Source: Marinilabilia rubra (GTDB lineage Bacteria; Bacteroidota; Bacteroidia; Bacteroidales; Marinilabiliaceae). Taken from it: a stretch of 64,000 nt of DNA. A program made the position numbers and the translations under genes. Of this stretch, positions 28,813-38,573 are shown in pieces; position 1 is the stretch's first letter, and each line of letters begins with the position of its first letter. A model generated the notes under the pieces. It was not told the DNA's origin. It saw only the letters and a list, made by a program, of their open reading frames with translations, and did no database searches. The DNA lies in assembly GCF_003121985.1 (NCBI RefSeq), contig NZ_QEWP01000007.1, positions 1-64,000 of the forward strand, given 5' to 3'.

Positions 28813-30975
28813 TTAAACTTCAGAAAAAACAGGCGGCATTTGCTTTTGCCACATTTGAAAATATTTTCCCTGATCTTCATACAACTCAAAGTGAGTGCCC
28901 TCCTCGATCAATTGGCCATTTTCGAGCACCACAATTTTGTCTGCTTCCATTACTGTACTTAGTCTGTGTGCAATTACAATAATGGTTTTGCCTTCGTTTT
29001 TTAATTGATCGATGGTACTTTGTACATAACTTTCCGATTCCGGATCAAGGGAAGAAGTGGCCTCATCGAGCAACAGGATTTCAGGATTCTTGTATAATGC
29101 CCGGGCAATGGCAAGGCGTTGTTTTTGACCTCCAGAGATAGAAGCTCCATTCTCCCCCAGGTAAGTGTCAAAACCAGCCGGAAGATTTTCTATAAACTTA
29201 AATATCCCCAATTGTTTACAAATAGCTAAAATCCGTTCCATGTCCGGATGAAACTCTCCAACCGCAATATTTTCAACAACATTTCCGGCAAACAAATCCA
29301 GTTTTTGCGGAACACTGGCCACCAAACGCCTTAAACTGTGGTTGGTATAGTAATTAATATTGTGCTCTCCAATGTATATACTTCCGTCACTTAAGGGATA
29401 GAGTTTTTGCAATAAGGAAGCCAGGGTGGTTTTCCCCGAGCCACTCTCCCCTATAATTGCTGTAAGTTTTCCTTTGGGAATAAGCAAACTGAAATTATCA
29501 AAGACATCCACACGAGTGCCATAGCTGAATTTTATATTTGCAAAACGTATATCGCCAATTAAATCCTCCCGAAGTTCAATTTTATCATCATCGGCCTCTC
29601 TCTCCAAATCCATAATTTCGAATAGACGATCGGAGGCTATGAGAGCATTCTGAATGGTTTTGTTCATACCAACCAATTGTGCTGCCGGTGAAGTAAAATA
29701 CCCCAGAATGGCATAAAAAGAGAGTAATTCTCCCGGAGTTATCGACTGATCTATGACAAAGTATGAACCTGTCCACAACAAGATAATAACAAATGCCCGG
29801 TTCAAAAACTCAGAAGAATTACCGGCAAAAACAGAGTTTATTCCGGACTTATAGATGGTTTTCAGGAGTGTAATAAAACGGGTTTCTGTTTTGATATTGG
29901 CAAAATCTTCCAGGCCAAATTGCCTTATGGTTTTCAGGGAGTTAAGGGACTCCACCAGCTGACTTTCAAGATCAGCGGCATGTTCCATCAGCTTACGTTC
30001 ACGCTTTTTGTTTAAATAATTCACCAGATAATAAACCACAGAGTACAGTGGAATTACAATGGCCATTATCAGTGCCAACTTCCAACTGTAGATAAACATG
30101 AGAGTGAATGAAAAAATAACAATGAACACATTCACTATCAACGAAACAGCAGTATCGTTAATGAAGGCCCGTATTTTAACGGCATCATTAATCCGGGATA
30201 TAATTTCACCCACCCGCATGGTATCAAAAAAACGCTGGGGTAACTTTAAAAGATGCTTGTAATACCCAAGTATAAGCTGAGCATCAATTTTCTGTCCGGT
30301 CCGGAGCATTAAAACACTTTTGGAGGCGCCAATGAAAATCTGAAAAAGCAATAAAATCGCCATCCCAACACTTAACATATTAAGCAATTTGGTATTTCCA
30401 TTCACTAAAACATGGTCGGTGATTTTCTGGATATAGATGGAAGTTGAAAGACCCAATATCGTATAAACTATAGCTCCAAGCAAAGCCTGCGTCAATATGC
30501 TTTTGTGCGGCCTCAGCAAAAAGAAGAATCTCTTAAGGTTAGAAACTTTCTGATCGCCCTGAGTAAAATCCTCTCCTGGTGCCATCAACAATAAAACCCC
30601 TGTCCACATTTCAGAAAATTCTGAAACAGGAACTTTATGCATCTGTCCGTTACCCGGATCCATATATTCCACATGATCATCCTTTACTCTATAGATGACC
30701 ACATAATGATGCAAAACCTTATTTACCACGACATGGGCTATAGCGGGCACAGGGATCTTCGGTAGGGCATCCACGCCTCCTTTCACCCCCTTTGCAGTAA
30801 ATCCCATCTTTTCAGAAGCTTTCAGAAGGCCCAATACATTAGTTCCCTTCTTATCTGTTCCAGCCATTTGACGGATGCGGGAAACAGGTAATTTTAACTT
30901 ATAATGGGCAGCTACCGAGGCAAGACAAGCAGCACCACAATCGGTAATATCACGTTGCTTTATTTTGACAGACAT
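28813..30975 (-). CDS. C39 peptidase-containing ABC transporter (PCAT)
   Basis: A 720-aa exporter that should cleave double-glycine leaders and export the core peptide. The C39 peptidase domain (residues 1-135) has all catalytic residues: C13 in TDCGAACLAS, H90 in HHYVVIY and D106 in MDPGNG. A six-helix membrane domain follows (about 160-450), then an ABC domain with Walker A GESGSGKTT (about 509), signature SGGQKQ (about 613) and LLLDEATSSLD (about 640). Full length. The peptide gene is downstream on the same strand. No HlyD-type adaptor gene is present; an IS1595 element ends 11 bp upstream of the start codon, so upstream genes or the native promoter may be displaced. Confidence 0.94.
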   Translation of the reverse strand: MSVKIKQRDITDCGAACLASVAAHYKLKLPVSRIRQMAGTDKKGTNVLGLLKASEKMGFTAKGVKGGVDALPKIPVPAIAHVVVNKVLHHYVVIYRVKDDHVEYMDPGNGQMHKVPVSEFSEMWTGVLLLMAPGEDFTQGDQKVSNLKRFFFLLRPHKSILTQALLGAIVYTILGLSTSIYIQKITDHVLVNGNTKLLNMLSVGMAILLLFQIFIGASKSVLMLRTGQKIDAQLILGYYKHLLKLPQRFFDTMRVGEIISRINDAVKIRAFINDTAVSLIVNVFIVIFSFTLMFIYSWKLALIMAIVIPLYSVVYYLVNYLNKKRERKLMEHAADLESQLVESLNSLKTIRQFGLEDFANIKTETRFITLLKTIYKSGINSVFAGNSSEFLNRAFVIILLWTGSYFVIDQSITPGELLSFYAILGYFTSPAAQLVGMNKTIQNALIASDRLFEIMDLEREADDDKIELREDLIGDIRFANIKFSYGTRVDVFDNFSLLIPKGKLTAIIGESGSGKTTLASLLQKLYPLSDGSIYIGEHNINYYTNHSLRRLVASVPQKLDLFAGNVVENIAVGEFHPDMERILAICKQLGIFKFIENLPAGFDTYLGENGASISGGQKQRLAIARALYKNPEILLLDEATSSLDPESESYVQSTIDQLKNEGKTIIVIAHRLSTVMEADKIVVLENGQLIEEGTHFELYEDQGKYFQMWQKQMPPVFSEV

Positions 30976-30986
30976 ATTATATTATA

Positions 30987-31950
30987 GAGTTCAGTAGATA
31001 CGTGCATATTCTTATTATCTTTGACTTCAACAAAATTAGGGTTTCATGAAAATATTCAAAGGACAAAACCTTTTAGAGTTTGCTGAACAGTTTAAAACCG
31101 GTGAAGATTGCATAGAATACTTGGCCCATTTCAAATGGGATGAAGGTTATTTCTGCAGAAAATGTGGTCATACTGGCAGCCAAAAAAGGAGCAACCATTC
31201 TCGCACTTGCAACAAATGTAGCCACACGGAATCGGCCACGGCCAATACGCTGTTTCACAAAGTAAAGTTTGGTATTCGTAAAGCCTTCTTCATTTGTTTT
31301 GAAATGTCCACTTCAACAAAAAGCCTTTCGGCAAACTATGTTGCTGAAAGGTTTGGTATCACAGAAAAAACGGCCAGACTCTTCATGCACAAAGTGCGGG
31401 AGGCCATGAAATCTAGCGGCAAATATCCCATCAAAGGCGATGTCCATATCGATGAATTTGTTATTGGAGGTAAAGAAGAAGGCAAGGTTGGAAGAAGCTA
31501 TGAAGGGAAGAAAAAGAAAGTTATCTGTGCTGTTGAGTTGACAGAAGAGGGAAAGGTGAAGCGCATGTACTCCATGAAAATTGAAAACTATTCATCCAAA
31601 GAGCTGAAACGTTTGTTCGATAAACATATCTCGCCTGAAGCATTAGTAACTACCGATAAATGGAAAGGCTATAGGCCATTGATGAAAGACTACAGCATAA
31701 CCCAAACAGAAAGTGATGGCGGGCTAAACTTTAAAGCCTTACACACCATGATACATCAACTGAAATCATGGATACGAACAACGTATTCATGGGTAAGCGA
31801 TTACAATATAGACCGATATTTGGGCGAGTTTTGTTTCCGGATCAACCGTTCTCAAATGAAAGAAAATATTTTCAATAATTTGATTGGCCGAATGATCCGT
31901 GCCGATAAAATTTATCAGTCAAATTTAATATGTAGTTAACTACTGAACTC
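30987..31950. mobile_element. IS1595-family insertion sequence
   Basis: Inverted ends GAGTTCAGTAGATA (30987-31000) and, read inverted, GAGTTCAGTAGTTA (31937-31950) enclose one transposase gene. I find no clear 8-bp target duplication. The element fills the space between the exporter gene start and the end of the polysaccharide locus. Confidence 0.8.
31046..31939 (+). CDS. IS1595-family transposase
   Basis: A 297-aa transposase. An N-terminal zinc ribbon (FCRKCGHTGS ... CNKCSH) is followed by an HTH-like region and the ISXO2-like DDE domain: HIDEFVIGGKEEG, TTDKWKGY and YLGEFCFRINR segments hold the catalytic residues. Intact and flanked by inverted repeats, so the element could be active. Confidence 0.93.
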   Translation: MKIFKGQNLLEFAEQFKTGEDCIEYLAHFKWDEGYFCRKCGHTGSQKRSNHSRTCNKCSHTESATANTLFHKVKFGIRKAFFICFEMSTSTKSLSANYVAERFGITEKTARLFMHKVREAMKSSGKYPIKGDVHIDEFVIGGKEEGKVGRSYEGKKKKVICAVELTEEGKVKRMYSMKIENYSSKELKRLFDKHISPEALVTTDKWKGYRPLMKDYSITQTESDGGLNFKALHTMIHQLKSWIRTTYSWVSDYNIDRYLGEFCFRINRSQMKENIFNNLIGRMIRADKIYQSNLICS

Positions 31951-31958
31951 CATTTAGT

Positions 31959-33044
31959 TTAATTATCAGTAAATGGAACGGCAATATTCCCAGTTATACC
32001 ATTGTCGGACACTGCAACATATAACATCACAGGTTTTCCATTGTCATCGGTTAATACAAAAGGACGTTCCACTCTTTTAGGCTTCCATATTTCTCCATTG
32101 TCTAGTAAGAATTCCTTCTTCATCAACACAGGTTGTGATGCAGGTTGCCATTGGTAACTATTTTTTGAAGTAAACAAGGCTAAATCGGGTAAACCAAGTA
32201 CATGGCAAGTCATATAATATGTTTGTCGAGATGAATCATACCAAATTCCGGCATCTTCCGTTTGCTTTTTGTCATATACCGGTTTATTTTCAAAATAAAA
32301 CGGCCCCTGTGGGTTATCAGCATGGCCTACCAATTGAATTCGAAACCACTTATCTTCACCTACATCATCGCCCTTCATAATCATAGTAAACTTTCCATTT
32401 ACATAAGTTACTGCAGGGTTTACGGCTATATTTTTGAATAATTTGTTGTCCGGTTCTACAACCGGGTTTTCAGAACGTATAAAAGGCCCAGATGGATCAG
32501 TGGCAATGGCAACTCCAATGCGTTGATTATTACGTATTAGCTTCCAATTTTCTTTGCGAAAATCAAGGTTCATAGGTGCACTCAAATCCTCAAAATCCTG
32601 TCCCATATCGTTTGAAATATAATATAAGCACAGCTTATCGCCAGCAATACAGACTGATGGATTATGTGACGTAAGTACATCCCAGCCCGCACTATTTCGA
32701 CTTTCTAGCACAACACTTTCAAACAGGAACGGACCTTCTGGCCGATCGGAAATGGCATGAGCTATTTCACAATCAGTAAGCCAGCCATTAAAACCAACAC
32801 TTTTAGGCCAACGAGAATAATAACAATGGTATTTCCCATCGCTCCATTTTATGACCGAAAGACCCCAAACATAATAATCAGGATCAACTAAAACATTTGC
32901 AGAAGCATTTCCTTTCATAAAATTATCCTTAACGTCCTTGGAAAGTTTAGCAAACTGAAAAGAGTCCTTTTCATCATCTGTATCCGCTGCTTTAATAAAG
33001 CTAAACGAGACAATACAAAGTGTAAAAAATATAAGTTTTTTCAT
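31959..33044 (-). CDS. GH43/GH117-like five-bladed propeller glycosidase
   Basis: A 361-aa secreted protein (signal peptide about residues 1-20). VDPDYYVWGLSVIKW and SRWP motifs, HNPSVC, and repeated D-x-P-x-GPF blade motifs (DRPEGPF, TDPSGPF, DNPQGPF) fit the GH43/GH117 clan of five-bladed beta-propellers. It should cut an exo-linked sugar from an oligosaccharide; anhydrogalactose release (GH117-like) would suit the neighbouring enzymes but cannot be decided here. Last gene of the polysaccharide locus, 21 nt after the GH2 gene; the IS1595 end is 8 bp beyond its stop codon. Confidence 0.72.
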   Translation of the reverse strand: MKKLIFFTLCIVSFSFIKAADTDDEKDSFQFAKLSKDVKDNFMKGNASANVLVDPDYYVWGLSVIKWSDGKYHCYYSRWPKSVGFNGWLTDCEIAHAISDRPEGPFLFESVVLESRNSAGWDVLTSHNPSVCIAGDKLCLYYISNDMGQDFEDLSAPMNLDFRKENWKLIRNNQRIGVAIATDPSGPFIRSENPVVEPDNKLFKNIAVNPAVTYVNGKFTMIMKGDDVGEDKWFRIQLVGHADNPQGPFYFENKPVYDKKQTEDAGIWYDSSRQTYYMTCHVLGLPDLALFTSKNSYQWQPASQPVLMKKEFLLDNGEIWKPKRVERPFVLTDDNGKPVMLYVAVSDNGITGNIAVPFTDN

Positions 33045-33065
33045 AATTCTAATTCTCCAATATGT

Positions 33066-35492
33066 TTATTCTGCAATTACTCTAACTGGTTTAATTTTCA
33101 AGCCTTTTGCTTTTGCGTTTATTTTAATCACACCCGCTTTGCCATTAGACCTGAGAACCAATTGCCCTCTGCCTTGAAATGTTTTACATTTTGTGCCATG
33201 AAAACGGTAACCAATAGGCGCACTTGGATCAGCAGTACCAATAGCTGCAATTGTTGCCGGACCGTCAATTTGAAAAGTCACTTCCCTATCACTAAGAATA
33301 TTTCGAGTGCCATTTTCTCCTATAATTTCAAAATTCACATATATAACTTCTGATATGTCAGCCTTTATTTTTTCTCTTTCAGCCTTTATAACAAGCACTT
33401 TGGACGCACCAGGTGTTTTTAAAAAATTTTCACCTGATTTTTTTCCATTTTTATAAGAAACTGCTTTTAATTCTCCTGCTAGATATGGCGCTTCAAAGCT
33501 TGCAATTTTTTCAAGAGGTTTCTTCTTTCCAATTGACTTTCCATTCAGAAACAACTCTATTTCATCGGCTGCACTAAAAACATCTACAGTCATCATTTTT
33601 CCCTCAGGCAAGTTCCATTCCCAAGAGTGCAAACCTGGAGTAAATGCCCATTTGTGGGGGGTGTCATAACCAGTACCTTTTGGTTGACGGACTTGCATAT
33701 AAACATCATCAACATTAGACCATACAATGTTCCTATAAAAAGAACGTGGCTTGCGGTTCAAACAAATATCAAGGTCACCACACATAGCAAAATAGGTAGG
33801 GAATTTACTTTGATCTTTACGATCATATCCACATCCAACTTCGCCCAAATAATCTATACCAGTCCAAATAAAATCGCCTAACACATAATTGAGGCTGTTG
33901 ATTTTTTGCCAATTGTCATAAAATTTAGGAACACGCGATTCACTATGGTACATTATCCTATCAGGAAACTCCACATGATTTTCGACAAAACCACCCCCTT
34001 TTTTTATACTGAATTCTTCATAGTTATATCCAGATATATCAACAGCATCAAAAAAGGCTTCAGGAGGAAATCTATTTGCCCACATTTCAGTAGTACCAGG
34101 TTGAACTGCTAATGTAGTAGGCCTTGTTACATCCAAAGTTTTAACATGTGCAGCTAGCATTCTCGCAATTTCAGGCCCTTCCTCTGGATAACCTTGTTCT
34201 GGAATTTCATTACCAATACTCCACATAATAATGCTCGGATGGTTACGATCGCGCAGTAACATAGCGGTTAAATCTTTCTCCCACCACTCCTCGAAATATA
34301 CAGAATAGCCACCTCCGGTTTTGGTCCTTTTCCATTCATCAAAAGCCTCATTAATAATAAGCATTCCATATTTATCACATAAATCGAGAAATGTTTTTGA
34401 AGGTGGATTATGGGCACAGCGAATGGCATTACATCCCATCTCTTTTAAGGCAAGTATTTTTCTTTCTTCAGAGCGTACATAAGATTCAGAGCCCAGAAGA
34501 CCATTTGCATGATGAATGCATGCGCCTTTCAATTTTGTAAATTTCCCATTAAGAAGAAATCCTTTTTCGACAGAAAATTCCAGGCTTCTGATTCCAAGCT
34601 GAGAAGAGAAATTATCTATAAGCTTCCCATCCGAAAACACATCGGTAACGAGCTCATATAAATTTGGCGACTCTAAACTCCACAACTTTGGATCACTAAC
34701 GGTAAGTGATGATTCGCTGGTTATTTCCCTTCCCTTTTTAATTTCCTGAACAACCTTTACCTGGGCAACTTCCTTTCCGTTGGAATCAACAACCCTATGT
34801 ATTAAGGTTACCTCCACATCAGAAAATTTCTCATTCTTCAGTGTAGTTTCGATTAACACTTCGGCTTGTTCTTGAGAGACCTGAGGTGTTGTAACATATC
34901 TTCCCCAAATTGGGATGTGCGTTTTATCCGTAACAAGTAATTTAACATCTCTATAAATACCGCTTCCTGAATACCAACGACTCTTAAGTTCATTCTTTGT
35001 CTTGACAACGATGGTATTATCTCCTTCTTTCAAATAAGGGGTCAAGTCATAGTAGAATGCTGTATATCCATTATTATGATGCCCTAGATACTTATTATTA
35101 ATCCAAACATCCGACATTCTGTAAACGCCATCAAAGAGTATTTGTACTTTTTTGTTCTTGTAATCATCAGGCAATTCAATTGATTTTTTATACCACCCAA
35201 TACCTGAGGGCAAATATGCTGTTGATCTGCTTCCCAGCATAAGTCCTAAATCTCCAATATTTTCGGGATGCTCAGACTCCTCAACAGGTGCATAAAAATC
35301 TAATTCCATGCTATAATCATGTGGAATATTGATTTTAGTCCAAGCTTTTTTTTCTGAAAGCACCACCTCTTTACTTTCTTTTGACATTTTAAATTCCCAG
35401 CCTGAATTATATGGAATTTCAATCCGTCCTTGCGCATAGCCATGCAGCACAACACTGCAAACAAATGCTATTATTAAGATTATTGTTTTCAT
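33066..35492 (-). CDS. Glycoside hydrolase family 2 (beta-galactosidase-like)
   Basis: An 808-aa secreted enzyme (signal about residues 1-20). Sugar-binding jelly roll (about 22-190), Ig-like domain (about 195-300), TIM barrel (about 305-600) and C-terminal Ig-like domains with a DUF4982-type region. The acid/base Glu is in WSIGNEIPEQ (about residue 427); the nucleophile is probably the Glu of YHSESRVPK (about residue 517). Beta-galactosidase action on galactan oligosaccharides fits the GH16/sulfatase neighbours. Same strand and operon-like spacing with the GH43/117-like gene. Confidence 0.9.
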   Translation of the reverse strand: MKTIILIIAFVCSVVLHGYAQGRIEIPYNSGWEFKMSKESKEVVLSEKKAWTKINIPHDYSMELDFYAPVEESEHPENIGDLGLMLGSRSTAYLPSGIGWYKKSIELPDDYKNKKVQILFDGVYRMSDVWINNKYLGHHNNGYTAFYYDLTPYLKEGDNTIVVKTKNELKSRWYSGSGIYRDVKLLVTDKTHIPIWGRYVTTPQVSQEQAEVLIETTLKNEKFSDVEVTLIHRVVDSNGKEVAQVKVVQEIKKGREITSESSLTVSDPKLWSLESPNLYELVTDVFSDGKLIDNFSSQLGIRSLEFSVEKGFLLNGKFTKLKGACIHHANGLLGSESYVRSEERKILALKEMGCNAIRCAHNPPSKTFLDLCDKYGMLIINEAFDEWKRTKTGGGYSVYFEEWWEKDLTAMLLRDRNHPSIIMWSIGNEIPEQGYPEEGPEIARMLAAHVKTLDVTRPTTLAVQPGTTEMWANRFPPEAFFDAVDISGYNYEEFSIKKGGGFVENHVEFPDRIMYHSESRVPKFYDNWQKINSLNYVLGDFIWTGIDYLGEVGCGYDRKDQSKFPTYFAMCGDLDICLNRKPRSFYRNIVWSNVDDVYMQVRQPKGTGYDTPHKWAFTPGLHSWEWNLPEGKMMTVDVFSAADEIELFLNGKSIGKKKPLEKIASFEAPYLAGELKAVSYKNGKKSGENFLKTPGASKVLVIKAEREKIKADISEVIYVNFEIIGENGTRNILSDREVTFQIDGPATIAAIGTADPSAPIGYRFHGTKCKTFQGRGQLVLRSNGKAGVIKINAKAKGLKIKPVRVIAE

Positions 35493-35909
35493 AAATAACG
35501 ATCAGCTAATTTTAACATGTTAAACTTTTTATTTTCCATAGCACTTCTACCCTTTGACACTTACATCCAAATCTTTTCTCTAAAAAACAAAAAGGCTCAG
35601 ACACAATTATAGCTCGAATCTTAAAAAACGCGTCACCTCTGCCCTCTCTTCATGAAAAAGATATGTGCTGTGAGATTTGAAGCAATTAATGACCATTTAC
35701 TAAACAAGCAGAAAGCGATCCCTCCCTATGAAGAGAGGGTTAGGATAAAGGTAATGTGTCCTATTCGTGCTATTATTAACCAAATAAGTCCTAATTACTT
35801 AAGCCATTTTACATTCTTACCAAGAATGGATATTCTAGATCGAATTGAACCTTAATTGTAATAGAGCCTAAAAAGGATCTGGAATCTATCCAATTCCATA
35901 TCTTAGCAG
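35493..35909. other. 417-bp gap within the polysaccharide locus
   Basis: AT-rich. A plus-strand open frame at 35652-35855 has no recognisable content. Nothing else is seen; a promoter for the GH2/GH43-like pair may lie here. Confidence 0.4.
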
Positions 35910-36926
35910 TTACCTAATAACAACCTTATCTATTTGTTGAAAATTATTAACACTAACGACCCTAACTATATATAAGCCAGATTCCGATAAAGGAATATCT
36001 ATACTATTAGAATGCAATTGCCTATGTGCAATAAGATTACCCGAAACAGAATATACATACACATGTCCAGTTACCTGTTCTTTAACATCAACCGTGATTG
36101 TTCGCCCTTTTACAAACACATTAGCCTTAGAAAGTTCAGTGCTTAATTCATTTGCAGCAGTAGGAATAGCTTGTAATTCCACACCTTCGTTAATATCTTC
36201 TCCCACAATGGTAATAGAACCTTGTGAGTCGTAACAACCAGGTGCAGATACTGTATAAGCATAATTATCTGTAATTAAGCCAATCACTTTAATTACACCA
36301 AAATCGTTGGGGAAATATGTAAAGCCATTCAATACTAATGAAGCATCACCTATAGCAACACCATCAACAGTTACAAAAAAATTAGCCATATAAGTTGGTG
36401 TAGAGTTATCTACATAAACTAGATCACTAATAGATATTTCTGCGTCAGCGCTAGTCGCTGAAGTATTCATTATCCAAATTACACAATCACCTGTTAAATT
36501 AATATCATCAATAGTAAATTGCACTTCATTATGGGACGCATCATAAACATAGGTATAATTCTTTGTTACTTTCGTAACGCCTGCACCATCAAGTATTCGG
36601 ACTATTATCGTTCTATCGGCTGTACTGTTAGTATCAACAGGTTTGGCAACAAATGAAAGTGATTTTAATCCATTGCCTAGAGTCGAAGATTTTACTTCGC
36701 CATAATTATTCTTCAGATTAATACCTTTTGTTCCATCAATAACCTCTGACTTTCTAGCTCTTTTATAAGTCCAAGTCACATCATTATTCCCAACAAAACT
36801 ACCATCACTAAAGGTGGTCCAGTCTTGTGGGAATAATTCGAAATTTTCTACATAACGGGGTTGTGCATTTAAGGTATTAAAAGCCACACACATAAATAAT
36901 ACTAGTATTGCATAAAACTGTTTCAT
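35910..36926 (-). CDS. T9SS-secreted protein with type A sorting domain
   Basis: A 338-aa protein. Signal peptide residues 1-21. The N-terminal part (YVENFELFPQDWTTFSDGSF onward) resembles beta-sandwich domains of the choice-of-anchor type often attached to carbohydrate-active enzymes. The last about 75 residues form a type IX C-terminal sorting domain: VKGRTITVDV, YVYSVSGNLI, PLSESGLYIVRV and a KVVIR end. It has no catalytic domain that I recognise; it may be a surface glycan-binding protein. Export depends on the T9SS, of which PorQ is encoded at 16.4 kb. Confidence 0.82.
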   Translation of the reverse strand: MKQFYAILVLFMCVAFNTLNAQPRYVENFELFPQDWTTFSDGSFVGNNDVTWTYKRARKSEVIDGTKGINLKNNYGEVKSSTLGNGLKSLSFVAKPVDTNSTADRTIIVRILDGAGVTKVTKNYTYVYDASHNEVQFTIDDINLTGDCVIWIMNTSATSADAEISISDLVYVDNSTPTYMANFFVTVDGVAIGDASLVLNGFTYFPNDFGVIKVIGLITDNYAYTVSAPGCYDSQGSITIVGEDINEGVELQAIPTAANELSTELSKANVFVKGRTITVDVKEQVTGHVYVYSVSGNLIAHRQLHSNSIDIPLSESGLYIVRVVSVNNFQQIDKVVIR

Positions 36927-36972
36927 AACTTTTGATTTTTAAATTAAAATTCACTTATTAAATTCTATTCTT

Positions 36973-38562
36973 TTAGTCAATTGTTTGTTCGCTACCCCAC
37001 CAATTATTGTCAGGATTAAACTCTTTTGACAAATACTCTTTTCGTTGTTTATCAAGAGCTTGCTTCTTATTTGTAGCAATACTCTTTAAATATTCCTTTT
37101 CCTTTTCAGCATCATATTCCGGATCTTTTTCAGGAAACTTTGCACCTACATCATTTAAATAATTAAAGAGCTTGTTATGCAAATTGATCTTTATGTCAGG
37201 ATATAATTCTGAAACGTCAGCTCTCTCTGAAATATCTGTTTTTAAATTATACAATTCCTCGCGCTCATCTTCGTAATAATGTATCAGTTTCCAGTCACCA
37301 TCGCGTATAATTGATGAAGGTTCACCACCTTGGTTTCCGTAGTGCGGATAATGCCAAATTAATTCGCGTTGTTTAATGCTTTTCCCTTTTAACAATGGCA
37401 CTAAACTAACTCCGTCAAGATGTTCCTCGGGCTTCTGTTTAACTCCAATAAGTTCCAATAATGTTGGGTAAAAATCGGTGCCAGTAACTGGAACATCCAC
37501 TTTTTTCCCTCCTTTAATTCCAGGTACCTTTATAAAATAAGGCTCCCGAATTCCGCCTTCATATTGATAGCCTTTTCCTCCACGTAAGGGCAGGTTTGAT
37601 GTTGAATAATTATCTCCAGCTGCTACACCTCCGTTATCAGAAGTAAAAACAACTATCGTATTATCAGCAAGACCGAGCCTATCCAGCGACTTAAGCACTT
37701 CTCCTACGGCATCATCCATAGATTCTACTAATCCGGCATATACAGGATTGTCCTGATGCTGTCGGATTGGGAGGAAATGCCCCATTTTAAAGCCTTCCTC
37801 AGCAATACCCATCTGCTCAGCTTTGTTTCGGTATTTCAACCATTTTTCTTTGGTTGTTTCAATTGGGCTGTGTACAGCATAAAAGGAAAGAAAGGCAAAA
37901 AATGGTTTGTCCTTATTTTCTTCAATAAAACTTGAGGTTTCTTTGGCTAATCTCATTGATAAGTTTTCACCATCAGCTCCATCAGTTAATTTAGGATTCT
38001 TAAAAGGAGAAAAATATCCGCCAACAGGACCACCTCTATCATAACCACCAATATTTATATTAAATCCGTGGTCTTCAGGCCATGACCCTTTGTCTCCCAT
38101 GTGCCATTTTCCGGCAAAAAAAGTTTTGTAGCCTGCCTCTTGCATAGCCTCTGGCAGAGTTACATACTCATGTGACAGATGGGGTTCATAAGCAGGTGGC
38201 AATAATTGATTGTACCGACCCGCTTTGCGCCAATCTACACCCGTTTTTGCCCCAATCCAATCGGTTACCCCATGTCTGGCAGGAAACTTTCCACTCATTA
38301 TACTTACCCTCGATGGACTACATACCCGGCACGTAGCATATCCATTAGAGAAGGCTACCCCTTCTGAAGCAATACGATCGATATTAGGAGTACTATAATA
38401 TTTACTTCCTGTACCACTCATATCATGGTACCCAAAATCATCTGCCAAAATAAATAGCACATTCTTTTTTATCTGTATACTTTGCGTTTGCTGACATGAA
38501 TTCAAAAAAAGAAAGCCAAGTAAACAATACAAATATGACATAATACGAAATTGTTTATTCAT
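36973..38562 (-). CDS. S1-family sulfatase, lipoprotein
   Basis: A 529-aa formylglycine-dependent sulfatase. From the ATG at 38562 there is a lipoprotein signal with C23 in FLNSCQQ. The activation motif is CSPSR at residues 81-85 followed by MSGKFPARHGV; metal-binding DDFGYHD (about 41-47) and TSDNGG are present. It removes sulfate esters from a polysaccharide, and needs the maturase anSME or FGE encoded elsewhere. 11 nt after the GH16 stop codon, so co-transcribed. Confidence 0.92.
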   Translation of the reverse strand: MNKQFRIMSYLYCLLGFLFLNSCQQTQSIQIKKNVLFILADDFGYHDMSGTGSKYYSTPNIDRIASEGVAFSNGYATCRVCSPSRVSIMSGKFPARHGVTDWIGAKTGVDWRKAGRYNQLLPPAYEPHLSHEYVTLPEAMQEAGYKTFFAGKWHMGDKGSWPEDHGFNINIGGYDRGGPVGGYFSPFKNPKLTDGADGENLSMRLAKETSSFIEENKDKPFFAFLSFYAVHSPIETTKEKWLKYRNKAEQMGIAEEGFKMGHFLPIRQHQDNPVYAGLVESMDDAVGEVLKSLDRLGLADNTIVVFTSDNGGVAAGDNYSTSNLPLRGGKGYQYEGGIREPYFIKVPGIKGGKKVDVPVTGTDFYPTLLELIGVKQKPEEHLDGVSLVPLLKGKSIKQRELIWHYPHYGNQGGEPSSIIRDGDWKLIHYYEDEREELYNLKTDISERADVSELYPDIKINLHNKLFNYLNDVGAKFPEKDPEYDAEKEKEYLKSIATNKKQALDKQRKEYLSKEFNPDNNWWGSEQTID

Positions 38563-38573
38563 TTTTTTAATGC

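Noticed and set aside
35652-35855. 67-aa plus-strand open frame inside the polysaccharide locus
   Set aside because: Opposite strand to the locus, no domain, unconvincing composition.
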